Below are positions 11,489-21,821 of a stretch of 64,000 bases of DNA, in pieces. The notes under the pieces were generated by a model. That model searched no databases. It worked only from the letters and a program-made list of their open reading frames with translations, and had not been told where the DNA came from. The translations under genes and the position numbers were made by a program. Each line of letters opens with the position of its first letter. Within the stretch, counting starts at the first letter, position 1. Source of the stretch: Haliclona indistincta (lineage: Eukaryota > Porifera > Demospongiae > Haplosclerida > Chalinidae); contig OZ024787.1 in assembly GCA_964017065.1 (NCBI GenBank), forward strand, positions 9,323,208 through 9,387,207, read 5' to 3'.

Positions 11489-11981
11489 GTAAGTTACATA
11501 TACACTACCATGTACATATGCAATTTAGAACTTTCATAGAATAATGGTATGAGCCTGATGCTGATTTCTGATGACAGCAAGCAATTTGCAATGCACACTA
11601 ACAGCATACACACACAACGGCAAGCTCGAGAGGCACGCAATGTTCTCTTGGATACAATACACACGCAATCTTCTCGTAAACGTTGCCTTATGCACAAATT
11701 ATAAGTAGCCAAGCTGAAATGTCTCTGTCCAAGTCTGTCAACACAAGAAGCCAGTTTGTACCATTAATTTTTAATGCATTATCAAAAATTGTTGAACAGT
11801 TCAAGCTTCCGATCAAGCTTCTGAGAGTGTTGACTTACTTGACTGCATGGTGCAGAATGGGGCGCTACCGGTTAGTCACTATGTGTTATTGATTGATTAT
11901 ATAGGCATGCCCTAGTTCTTGGCAACATTCGGGAGACAAATGCACCCTGTGAAAAACGTCACAATCAAATCATAGACATTA

Positions 11982-12420
11982 CTATCGAAATCAAAAGGAT
12001 TTAGGGATGTAGAAATCTACTACTGGTCCACAAGGTAAACCAACAAGGAACCAGCATGGAATGGTAACACGATTGACTTGCTAACAGACCATAGATTCCT
12101 ACACCACACTGTTAAAACTGGGGTGTCACTGCGACACCCCTGTTTGTCATTTTTCCACGGGTCCACTGACAAAACTAGTTTTAAACGGTTTTAAACTGAC
12201 AATCTAGGGTGTCACACTGACACCAGTGTGTGACACCCTAGATTGTCAGTTTAAAACCGTTTAAAACTAGTTTTGTCAGTGGACCCGTGGAAAAATGACA
12301 AACAGGGGTGTCGCAGTGACACCCCATTTTTAACAGTGCAGTGGCTGCTGTGGCTGACTATAGCTAGTTCAGCTAGTTGCTGTTGACTGACACCTCGAAC
12401 AAAGTGTAGTAGAACTGGAA
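11982..12420. mobile_element. Hairpin element R2, copy 2, split by another hairpin
   Basis: The left arm of R2 (11982-12104) and its central region (12339-12420) are separated by the near-perfect palindrome 12107-12338. The right arm is missing. Confidence 0.7.
12107..12338. mobile_element. Near-perfect 230-bp palindrome inserted in R2
   Basis: The ends read CACTGTTAAAA and TTTTAACAGTG. The arms are nearly identical inverted copies over about 110 bases each with almost no loop, containing GGGTGTCACTGCGACACCCC, itself an internal inverted repeat. It breaks an R2 hairpin, so it is younger than that copy. The structure suggests a hairpin MITE; the exact target duplication is unclear. Confidence 0.8.
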
Positions 12421-13942
12421 GGGTTAGCTGGGCTGTAGATCTAACGGGCGACAAGAAAACGAGTTTCTAGCTCGTTTTTTAGGTAGAATATTCATGCACC
12501 GACTTTCTGGGCGTGTAATTGGACGCAGAAGAACACAGTCTCCATGGCTTGCTGTGCAGGTAGAAAGGCAGTAAGCTAGTGGAAATGGATGGTTCTGAAC
12601 GGTACAGCAATTTCCAGAGCAACAAACGACGCTGTCAAACCAGGCATCTTGGCTAAATAACGAGCAATAACGAGCTTTCTTGTGGGTGCAGTCAAAATTT
12701 CTCAATAATCATTCAACGATGACTTTCCGTGCTAACACGCAAATATGCGCTCGTTTCCTATCTCTTTTAATATAATATCTAATGATCAAAATGTGGGGCT
12801 CGTCCTAATTTTACATGTATGTTTATTGTTTATTGAATACATGGCAGTTCGAGCATTTATTATTATGGCGACTGTTACTTGTTTTCAAAAAACATGATGC
12901 AAACACAAGGGATATGCTTAGGTTACAGGATACTTATGCCTACCCACGAGCAAGCTCTGAAGCAAGAAAAGTTTTCAGCTCGTAGCATCGTGTGTAATGC
13001 TTTAGTTGAAAAAGGCTTTAATTTCCCTGTCAAAACTAATTAAGACTGTACTTAGTTCACTACAAAGAACATGACAAGGCGCACAAAGCAGCAGAGTGTC
13101 TTCTAAAAATCAAAAATCTCAAGATGGGCTCACTGCAGCTTGGCTAGACTTGGTTTATAGATAGACGGCTTAGTTACCTAGTGACTGACAGCAGTTGTGA
13201 TTCCAGTGGTTGGAACTGGCTGGTTGTCTGTAAGTCCAAGACCCGAGTGAAATTCAGTGTCCCCAGAAATGGTCAAGAGATAAAGATGGTTGAAGAAGAT
13301 AGACGCAAGTGTGAGAATATGTTGGACAAGGACAAGTAAGGAAAGCGTATCGAGTATAGAACAAAGAAACAGTCATACAAGACACAGATGTAGTTCAATA
13401 TCATTGGCAAAGGATTGGTGTAATTATCGACTAAATTAGTATTTAGAAGCTTCTATATATCGGCTCAGCTAAACTCGTTAGAGAGAAAGACCATGTGCTA
13501 GCATTGATCAAAAGCGAGATAACACTGAGTTCTACTAATTTGTTGCTAGTTTCAGAGCTTACCTTTCAGCGTGCATCGCAAAAATGGTGTAACAGATAGA
13601 CTGAACGACAGACAACGTATGCCTCGTGGCTCCGCCCACCAAGGCATAATGACATGTAGGGATGATTGCAATTGAAGATGCGGGCTGAAAACAAAACAAT
13701 ATCTTGATTTTAATCAATATTTTTAGCTTTATCATTTTGCTCAAGACTTGTATGAGCAATTGACAATTTTGCTGATACATTGTACCATAGATCATCTATA
13801 ATTTTGATATGTTACATTTTCGCGTGTTTAATTTTCATCACAATGATAGTGATGACAAAAACATTCTATTGCCAAATTTTCTTTTTTGTTATTCATGCAC
13901 TTTTATCTTGAACATACTAACTTTTAATTGTTTACTATACAG
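12421..13942. other. Intron 5 of CARD-NHL copy A, no feature recognised
   Basis: AT-rich intronic sequence before the NHL exon. A short inverted repeat reading GCCTCGTGGCTCCGCCCACC lies near 13621-13642 and recurs near 33782 and, inverted, near 20853. The last 140 bases resemble the sequence before the NHL exon of copy B. I see no exon or RNA gene here. Confidence 0.5.
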
Positions 13943-14775
13943 CTGACAGCAGATATGAAACAAGAAAGGCAAAAGGAATCAAATATTTCACACAACTATC
14001 ACTCCCTCGGGGAATGGTCATCTCACAGGAAGGTCACCTCATTGTGACTGAATGGTCGAGACACTGTATCACCATCATCAATACTGATAGTGTAGAGGTG
14101 ATTAATAGGTTTGCAAAGTATGGCTCGGAACAAAGAGAATTCAATGGACTAGAAGGAGTGGCATTGACACAGGATGGTCACATTATAGTAGTTGACTCTT
14201 TCAATAATCGTCTACAAGTGTTGACAATAGAAGGTGGCTTTGTAGCTGCTGTTGGCTCTGAGGGATCTGAACCACTGCAGTTTAACCAGCCATATGATGT
14301 AGCTGTTCATCACAATGGAAAAATCTTTGTCACCGAGAACCTAAGCCATCGTGTCCAGGTCCTCAATCCTGATCTGAGCTACTCACATTGCTTTGGTAAC
14401 AAAGGAGACAAACCAGGAGAACTGGACCATCCACATGGAATAGCTATTGATCAAGATGGAAAAGTGTATGTCAGTGACTTTAGCAACCATCGAATCCAGA
14501 AGTTCACCCCAGAGGGTACTTTCCTATCTGAATTTAGTACAGGAAGTTTATCTTATCCAGATGGTTTGTGTATTGACAGTAATAACGTACTTTATGTTGT
14601 TGACTGGATTCATAGTACAGTGTGTGTTTATAATACTAGTGGACAGTTTCTAGGATACATTGGTAATAGTGATGGCAGTAGTTTTGATTATCCTTGTTTC
14701 ATAGTTTCTTATCAGGACAGACTGTACATTAGTGATGACAATGGAGTGATCACCTACAAGTGCTACCAGCAGTGA
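13943..14775 (+). CDS. NHL beta-propeller exon, CARD-NHL gene copy A
   Basis: Last exon after the acceptor CTATACAG; it joins in phase 1 to the exon ending at 11488 and stops with TGA at 14773-14775. It encodes about 277 residues with six NHL blades, for example GVALTQDGHIIVVDSFNNR, DVAVHHNGKIFVTENLSHR and GIAIDQDGKVYVSDFSNHR: the G-A-x-x-x-G-x-(I/V)-x-V-x-D-x-x-N-x-R pattern of NHL repeats. NHL propellers bind protein, RNA or glycan ligands; which one is not visible here. The exon is uninterrupted although the upstream exon 3 is frameshifted. The protein ends YKCYQQ, the same as copy B. It could also be transcribed from an internal start (ATG at 14014). Confidence 0.8.
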
Positions 14776-15977
14776 ATTACACAGCAATAGCAGTACATTT
14801 TCATTTAGTGTATTAATTTTTTGAATTCAGCACACATGTTCATTTTATTTTTGTAACATTAAAATGTTTTTAAAGATTTCTTAATTTACCATACAAGTTT
14901 AAATAGAAGTGGCGAGCCTGAGGGATCATGATACTGTGCAGTTATTGTCTCACTTGTCAGTAGTGTAACAACACACAGTGATAGTGCTACACATTACTAG
15001 TGCAAGCTTCTTGTCACCCAGGTCTGAGTGTTCCGTCAGTAACCAACCCCAAACTGAAACATATCTCTGTCACACTGTGACCAGCGTTCACTGTTTAATT
15101 CATGTGTCAAAAGTTGATGAAACTGAGTTTGAACATTGCACACACTGATCATGAGCTGACTGAGTACATTACCCACATGTGCACTGAGTGTTGTTGATTG
15201 AATTGGTGTGTTGTCATGACTACAACTATTGTGACAACAAGCACTACTTATTATGTTCATAGGTCATATGTTCATTTTGTACTATCTGAAGAAGGCATAA
15301 AGCTGAAACGTTACGAAGAATTGTTTTTCAACTCCACCTTCGGTCAAGTACATAGCAATCGACCATAATTGTGACCAGATCTGAGAAAATGAGCCTTAAG
15401 GAAATCTGTCATAAATATTGAAATAACGCAAAATATTCAGTAATGTGAGTTTTGTCAGAATCAATGTTTGTGTAAAAATGACCAGTACTATCATTGTTCT
15501 TTTCAAAACAAAACTAGATTTTGACTAAAAAAGTCAAATTACTATGAATAATTATTATGCTATATTTTCACCTATCGTTAAGGCTCATTTCCCAGATCCG
15601 GCCACAATTAGTTTATTGACAGTCTTTCTGTCTGTCCGTTCGTGGACCCATCTGTTTGCCGAAAGCATTTCTAGATGACCATTCACTCCAGTCTTCCCTC
15701 CATTTTGGGTGAGTTTAGGTCTAGCTCAGTAGACAAATATCCAGGCGTAGGTAGGATTGAGAGAACAAGAAGGCGCTTGCTTGTGCATGCGCAATTTTGA
15801 AAAATATCTAATTAAATATAAATAATTATTTATGATAATTGAGTCACGCATGCTGCAGACCTGAGTGTAATTTTCTGCCATTCACAAAATAAAATGTTAT
15901 GTGCACGCATGAGTTTGAACAATGAGTCTCTGAGATACATGAAGGTATACATGTACACTATAACTAGCTGTGCTTAC
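14776..15977. other. Intergenic/intronic stretch after NHL copy A
   Basis: This lies downstream of the NHL stop and inside the MEI1 intron. An AATAAA-like AT-rich region follows the stop. The segment CTGAAGAAGGCATAAAGCTG then AAACG at about 15288-15312 resembles a hammerhead-ribozyme core spacing. Nothing coding seen. Confidence 0.4.
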
Positions 15978-16744
15978 CAGCAGACTGAATGAGCTGAGAG
16001 CAGAGATGAGGAGTGGAGTGAAGCAGCTGACCGAGAAGAGCAAGATGACCGAGAGAGGTAGTGAAGTTATGACTACCCATTACCTTGAGATGAGAAGAAA
16101 CACAGAAAACTCACTCAATCAGTAATATCAACTCACAAATTGCACACACTTGAAGACCATCTTGTGTCTCAAGTCACTATCAACACTAGTCACATGACAG
16201 AGACCAGTCAGTACTGCAGAAAAGCATTTCTATTTGGTAACAGCATACATAACTCAGTACATACAAAGACATCAGTGATCAAGTACGAGTAACATTATGA
16301 CTACATCATGTACATGATAAACTACAGCTACCAACCTTGTACAGTGAGAAGAACATCACTGGAATCAGGTCTGGATAGAAGTCCTGCATACATGAGCAAA
16401 AGAGAATCAGTAAGACAGCTGAATGAGACTACTTGCAGCTGTACATGAGGAATTCAATTCTATACACACATTCACTGACCGAGCAGCACGTTGCTGAGAT
16501 GCTCTGTTATTTTTGCGTGTGAAGTGATGGTTTTCACGAAGGTTCCTTTCTCGTTTGTGGCGCTGAGGAGAGCCTGGAACTCGTTGAGCACTTTCTTCAC
16601 GTGAACTCCTAGTTCGTCGGCGCTCTCGAGTCGTTCTGTAGCACAAGCAATGCAGAAGCGGTGTATAGAGAACCCTGGAACCGTCCAAACAGCACTGTGC
16701 TGGGAGTGACGAGCTGTGTACAGCGGAAAGTCTGTAGTCGCCAT
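15978..16744 (-). CDS. mei1: MEI1-like gene, copy A, first four exons
   Basis: Four minus-strand exons with agreeing phases: 16480-16744 (start MATTDFPLYT), 16337-16384, 16137-16213 and 15978-16083, each bounded by GT-AG. The joined peptide continues GLLSRPDSSDVLLTVQG, VLTGLCHVTSVDSDL and SLGHLALLGQLLHST: leucine-rich helical-repeat style. The last exon ends in phase 1, and the next phase-compatible acceptor in the family order is 6555, giving a 9.4-kb intron that contains the CARD-NHL gene on the other strand. I chose the ATG at 16744 because an upstream in-frame ATG at 16828 adds an arginine/proline-rich stretch of unlike composition. Assignment to MEI1 comes from the downstream exons; the N-terminal part alone would not be diagnostic. 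Confidence 0.6.
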
Positions 16745-17257
16745 GATGTTTCGCACAGCTGGAAATAAACCAGCCACACCCCTAGGGCGTGTGCTTGCAC
16801 TGCATGATCGAGATCCAGTTCTCTTCATGGATCCGCTGTGGGATTCAGAGACGAGACTAGGATCAGATGTGAGTTTTAGTAGACAGTGGTTGTTTAGAAA
16901 ACACTAACTAAAGAGTGATTAGGAGCTCATATGTAGCTTACGGTGTCTGCTGCATGAACTCTAGCTAGTCATGACCTCCCATGCAGACTATACTATAGCT
17001 TCCTAGTTAGCTGTCTAACAGTTACATGATCACAATAACTATGTACTATCCATAGGGTACCATACTGTGACTTCATGTAAACTGAACAACATGCAGTTAT
17101 TCCTCCTAACATGTGTGTGTACTGATCTGTATGTCCAATTCTCTGCTCACATGTGAATTTAGCATACACAGAATAATGAGGCTTGATCTATTAACTACTC
17201 TTCCTTGATGACTTATTCAAAAGTGTTTTATAACATTTATCAGTATCACGATTCACG

Positions 17258-18557
17258 ATGTTTTGTTTACAAGACTTTGAAGAACATGCCAAAAAGACCT
17301 TGGATACGAACACATGGTGTTTCCACTCGACAGGTGCCATGAATGAACAGACTCTTAAAGACAACATAGAGGCTTATAGCAGGTACATAATACATAGAGG
17401 CTTATAGCAGGTTCATAATACATAGAGGCTTATAGTAGGTACATAATACATAGAGGCTTATAGCAGGTACATAATACATAGAGGCTTATAGCAGGTACAT
17501 AATACATAGAGGCTTATAGCAGGTACATAATACATAGAGGCTTATAGCAGGTACATAATACATAGAGGCTTATAGCAGGTACATACTACATGTCATTTAA
17601 ATTTGAAGATAAATATAGCCTTTATCTTACTATAATGTAAACAGTGATTGTCACTGAGCTGTATCATGTATAATGCAGGTACCGTCTTCGTCCTCGCATA
17701 TTGCGAGATGTTTCAAAGCTAGACATGAGTGTTTGTTTGTTAGGAGAGAAGGTGACATTCCCTGTAGGTATGGCTCCAATGGGAACACAACGATTGGCAC
17801 ACAATGATGGAGAAGAAGCCACTGCCAGAGGTATGTGAACTAAATTTATGTAACTTTATTCTCTGAGTGTATATACATGTAGTATACTCATTCGATCAGT
17901 ATTAGTAGTTTCAACTAGAAGGTCTAGATGGTAACCTTCTGTTCTTTCTCTGCCATAGCATGTACAAAGCTTGGCACTTGTATGATCTTGAGCTCCTACT
18001 CCTCCACAACTCTTGAGGATGTCGCCAAAGCCAGCTCAGGTGGATTAAAATGGTTCCAACTCTACCTCTACCAGAACTGGGAACTGACTAAGAGTCTGGT
18101 CAAGAGAGTTGAAGAAGCCGGCTATAAGGCTCTTGTGCTGACAGTAGATAGTCCTAAGCAAGGCAAGAGACTACCGATGATAAAGAACAACTTCACCTTT
18201 CCACCACACATCACATTTGCTAACTTTTCTGACACTGGAGCTCAGTCATCGTTTGTCATAAAGAGTCAAAATCACTACTCATCTATTGTGAAAGATTCTA
18301 GTCTGACATGGACGAGTTTGTGCCGCTTTACAAAATTGCCTGTGATACTGAAGGATTTTAACAGCTGAAGATGCCCGGGAGGCAGTGAAACACAATTCAT
18401 TGTTTTGAGGAAGACATGCAACAAGATGAAGTGCCAGCTACTGTAAGTCAACTCACTATCTTAGAAAATGCTTAATACTGTACTATTTCTGTTGTGTACA
18501 CCATTTAGATTGATGCTCTTCGTGAGGTGGTGGAAGGGTTGTGCATACAACTATAGC
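17258..18557 (+). pseudogene. Decayed FMN-dependent 2-hydroxyacid oxidase (HAO-like)
   Basis: Exons 17258-17382 (MFCLQDFEEHAKKTL), 17679-17830 (YRLRPRILRDVS, PVGMAPMGTQRLAH) and 17959-about 18442 (MILSSYSSTTLEDVAKA, WFQLYLYQNWELTKSLV, GYKALVLTVDSPKQGKR) match peroxisomal hydroxyacid (glycolate) oxidases in order and phase. From about 18350 the frame is lost: the ILTAEDAREAVKH segment is out of frame, the following SNHGGRQLD region with the catalytic His and the substrate Arg is missing, and only remnants (DEVPAT, then IDALREVVEG at 18509-18538) follow before a stop. The FMN phosphate-binding C-terminal half is absent. The exon 1 donor is part of a 28-bp tandem repeat. Clearly non-functional as an oxidase. 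Confidence 0.85.
17369..17592. repeat. 28-bp tandem repeat that multiplies a splice donor
   Basis: Eight units begin GAGGCTTATAGCAG then GTACATAATACATA. The first 14 bases are the 3' end of HAO-like exon 1 and the next 14 are the start of its intron, so each unit carries a potential donor site. Units differ by single bases (GTTCAT in unit 2, TAGTAG in unit 3, CATACTACAT at the end). Confidence 0.95.
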
Positions 18558-18740
18558 TTGTGTCAAGAGTTCATAACCTAAGAGAGTGTGTTACCGTCAA
18601 TATGCCCCGTTGGACAGCATTGGGCTTTTTCTACATCACAAGTTTACCTACACAGAAATGATTATCATTATTGCAGATAAGTTGTGAATGTCATTACAGA
18701 ACAGTGAATATCATTAGCGATGCAGAACAGCACCAAAATG

Positions 18741-19742
18741 TTATGTGTACATGTAGTAACATAGGACTGACACAGCAAAAACAATGATAGCAATTGTCCA
18801 GGAAACAATTTTTCGATCACAGACATCACAGACAGACTTCGTTACACTATCACCAAAGTGGATACCTGGTTTCAATAACTTGGAGTGAGCATAGTCGACA
18901 GCAGCCATGGCTGCAGTTAGTTGCCAGACTTTATCTTTAGACCCACTTCCAAAGTCTGCAATTCCCTTGATTATGATGCACTTAACTCGCTCTGGTGTGT
19001 ACTTAATCTGGGCCCATCCTTCCATCTCTCCTCCTAGGTATCGATAAGCTGGTACTTCCAATCCTTGTAAGAGACCAGAATCATCCATCAGAAATGATCC
19101 ACTGGCAAGACGTCCAGCGTATACTTTGGCAATACGTTTGCTTGGTTCTTCACAGACAATGAAATTATGCGATATGTCAGGATCATCGCAAAATAGCCTT
19201 TGCACTGATTCTGGTACCGCTTTGACCTCGCCACGGGGATCCATAGTTCCTTTGAACTTGGGTGTAAGAATTGCATCGATTTCTTTCCCAACCAGAACAT
19301 CAGCAAACTTGAGATCATGTTTGGCAAAGTTGTTCTTGAGTCCATAGCAGACTCCTAGCCCAAGAAGCAACTTGGCATTTGTAAAGACATTCTTGAAAAC
19401 AAATTCTAATTCAGTTATGCACTTAGCTCCTTGTTCTGTTTTTATAACAGCAGCATCTATATCAGCGAATGTGCCAACAACAATAGTCTTTCCTAAACAA
19501 GGATATTTAACTGATTTGTGGAATTCTTGATCTTGGATTCGAGGAGGCTTCAGCTTTTCTAGAGCAGCGTAGTACTCAGGAGGATTGCATGTCTGGATGA
19601 CCACTTGAACCTTCGTGGCAAACTTTTTCACTACTCCTTTCTTTGATTCATCTCCTAGTGACAACGGCTCATGATCTTCCTTAAAATCTGTTGTCAGTTT
19701 AAACTGAGGTGTCTCTGTGAGTGGGTAGTAACAAGAAGTCAT
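18741..19742 (-). CDS. Nucleoside phosphorylase/nucleosidase-fold protein with C-terminal membrane anchor
   Basis: A 333-residue single open frame. Residues about 85-290 match the purine nucleoside phosphorylase/MTA-SAH nucleosidase (PNP_UDP) fold: GTFADIDAAV (90-99), LLGLGVCYGL (126-135), SGSFLMDD (214-221), GGEMEG (237-242, the nucleosidase ribose-binding signature) and KGIADFGSG (259-267, with Asp263 as the expected catalytic acid). Residues 312-331 (VSWTIAIIVFAVSVLCYY) form one membrane helix at the very end, as in tail-anchored proteins. Enzymes of this fold cleave or phosphorolyse N-glycosidic bonds; a branch in bacterial defence systems and in eukaryotic immune-like proteins cleaves ATP. 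The region before the ATG is open to an acceptor-like TTTAG 15 bases upstream, so this may be the last exon of a longer gene. The CARD-like exons at 40.3-28.3 kb point toward it. Confidence 0.85.
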   Translation of the reverse strand: MTSCYYPLTETPQFKLTTDFKEDHEPLSLGDESKKGVVKKFATKVQVVIQTCNPPEYYAALEKLKPPRIQDQEFHKSVKYPCLGKTIVVGTFADIDAAVIKTEQGAKCITELEFVFKNVFTNAKLLLGLGVCYGLKNNFAKHDLKFADVLVGKEIDAILTPKFKGTMDPRGEVKAVPESVQRLFCDDPDISHNFIVCEEPSKRIAKVYAGRLASGSFLMDDSGLLQGLEVPAYRYLGGEMEGWAQIKYTPERVKCIIIKGIADFGSGSKDKVWQLTAAMAAVDYAHSKLLKPGIHFGDSVTKSVCDVCDRKIVSWTIAIIVFAVSVLCYYMYT

Positions 19743-20503
19743 GCAAAGATCATAATACTAAACTTAGACCACAATATTGTGCATGGCTGGTAATGCTTGT
19801 GGGAATGTTTCTGTACTTTGATGCTACCGTAGATCTGAAATTTTCAGTGTCAAAATATTTTCGTCATTCGTCCTTGCGACGAAAATGAAAAACACGAAAA
19901 TTTTGGTACCTCAAGAATTTTGATCACCGAATAAATTCAACAGTTTATAATTAAACACGTGTAGTAGTAGCAGCTGCGTCGATCAAACAAGACAAGCATG
20001 TCGATACTTCTTTATGTAAGGCGCCTGGACGATTTACCCGATCCACAAGGTCCTCTTTCTCAGGTACTACGCTCAAGGGAGATCGTCGAGGCTAACTGTC
20101 AAGTGATTATAATGGCAATAGTACTGCATGCTTGAAATGACAGCAGCAAGACATTGTGGCAATTTAAATACCTTCTAATCAGGCAAGGTGACAACACCTG
20201 CAATAAGTTCCATATCCCAAGGCAGGGAGCCATAAAAACACTATCGACCCCAGACCAAAAAGTGGGTGGGTGAAGTGACGGCTATGATGGAGATGCCAGT
20301 TGCTGGTTCTACTACCCCTAAATCAGCTTGTATTATAAATAGTATCTGTTTATATTTTTGGGTCCTTGCAATAATAACTTTTGAATCTTTAAATCTCTTC
20401 ACACTACCGAGCAAGCTCAGCTACATGTATCCTCAATCTCGCTGTTCTGACGGAGCATCTAGACAAGCTGGAACAGAACATGCAGCAACTTGCGCTTTAC
20501 CGA
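19743..20503. other. Spacer upstream of the phosphorylase-fold exon
   Basis: Contains a short inverted repeat of ATTTTCGT/ACGAAAAT type near 19855-19905. No exon with the required phase was found here. One GT-AG bounded 26-base block (20180-20205, minus) reads into a stop in the phase needed to join the linker exon at 28319. Confidence 0.35.
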
Positions 20504-20687
20504 TAGAGGGTTTTCACGGCGTTTCGCATTCATAAATTACCTTGGTTTTGTCGTGGTTACGTAGGCCGGCAGCCATTTTGGTGACCTGAGCGCGTGTTGT
20601 GATTGGTCAGTGGTCACTCTAGGACACAAAAATGGCCGCCACTAGCGTCATTACGTAAATTACAAAACGCCGTGAGAACCCTCTATA
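20504..20687. mobile_element. TA-flanked short MITE
   Basis: Inverted ends TAGAGGGTTTTCACGGCGTT and AACGCCGTGAGAACCCTCTA, about 184 bases long, with TA at both edges. The interior is partly self-complementary (GGCCGGCAGCCATTTTG against AAAATGGCCGCC). Confidence 0.8.
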
Positions 20688-21203
20688 GCCTCCAATGCCA
20701 TTGCCAAGACTGGTGTTGGCAATTATACAATAATCACGATAAATTTTGTGACAATAACAATATTATCATATCGTCATGAGAATCATCATTATTGGATCGT
20801 GCCTATATTTCATCTATTCATCCAGAACAGATGCAAATTTGCAATTTTATGCCTCGGTGGGCAGAGCCACAAGGCATACAGTAATCATGCTGTCTTTCAT
20901 TCTGTCCATCAGTTGCAAGCATTTCTTCAAGCTTGCTAAAAACTAAGCAATGAAATTAGCAACGCAGGAAGATATCAGCATTATCTCAGATCTGAATTAT
21001 AGAATTCTCGTTTTATGGTTCCATTCGTGAGTTATGGCTTGATTTGCCTACCTTGATGCTGTTGCTGATAATCTGGACATCTCTCAAGACAAAACTTTTT
21101 CCAGTTGGCTGCCTCCAGGCCTATACAATCGATTTGTACTAGAGGATAGGATCTACGTGAACCGAAAAAATTTGCGCAAACAAGCTAGCACAGCCTACAG
21201 CTA

Positions 21204-21563
21204 GCCTCGTATCCAGTCCCTTTCTTTTAAAAAGGGCCTGGTACAGACTGTCTACGCACGCGCGCCAATTTTAAGTGGCAATAAAAACGTGATAACGTGG
21301 GAGATGATTAAGGGGCGGGGAGACATAACTCACGAGATTTTGTTCTTGCAAACTACTGCTCAGAAAGCACTTGCACGCATTCCTTGACGTTTGCGAGTGT
21401 GAAGAAGCGCTAGCAAACAATGCAATGCTTGCTGAACGTCTATGATCGCGCCAAAGAAAGTGCTTGCATGTCATGGACGTGTAACGAGAATTTCCAAATC
21501 CCCCAGAAAAGTGGGGAAAATGGAGCATGCGCAGACAGTCTGTACCAAGCTCGTTTACGAGGC
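21204..21563. mobile_element. TA-flanked MITE, second member of family M-TA
   Basis: The ends GCCTCGTATCCAG and the inverted CGAGGC, with TA on both sides, enclose the same inner inverted block GGCCTGGTACAGACTGTCT found in 4379-5090. The middle is different and shorter. Confidence 0.7.
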
Positions 21564-21821
21564 TAAGCCTACAGCTATCTTCACTCCTGTGCTGACATTA
21601 TTTCAGATGTGGTTAACACTTTTGGTTTCCTATTTACATAACTCAACCTCATGTTAAAACTAGACAAGAAATTAAAAAGATTTCTATCGAAATCAAAAGG
21701 ATGTAGGGTTGTGAAATCTACCACTGGTCTACAATGTAAACTAACAAGGAACAAGCATGGAATGGTAACATGATTGACTTGCTAACAGACCATAGATCCC
21801 TACATCAGTGGCTGTACATAA

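Noticed and set aside
17369..17592. CRISPR-like array
   Set aside because: Units are contiguous without unique spacers and copy an exon/intron border; this is eukaryotic tandem duplication.
18368..18442. Functional C-terminus for the hydroxyacid oxidase
   Set aside because: Frame changes and loss of the active-site His/Arg region leave no route to a complete enzyme.
20180..20205. Small exon linking the CARD linker to the phosphorylase exon
   Set aside because: GT-AG borders are present, but the required incoming phase gives a stop.
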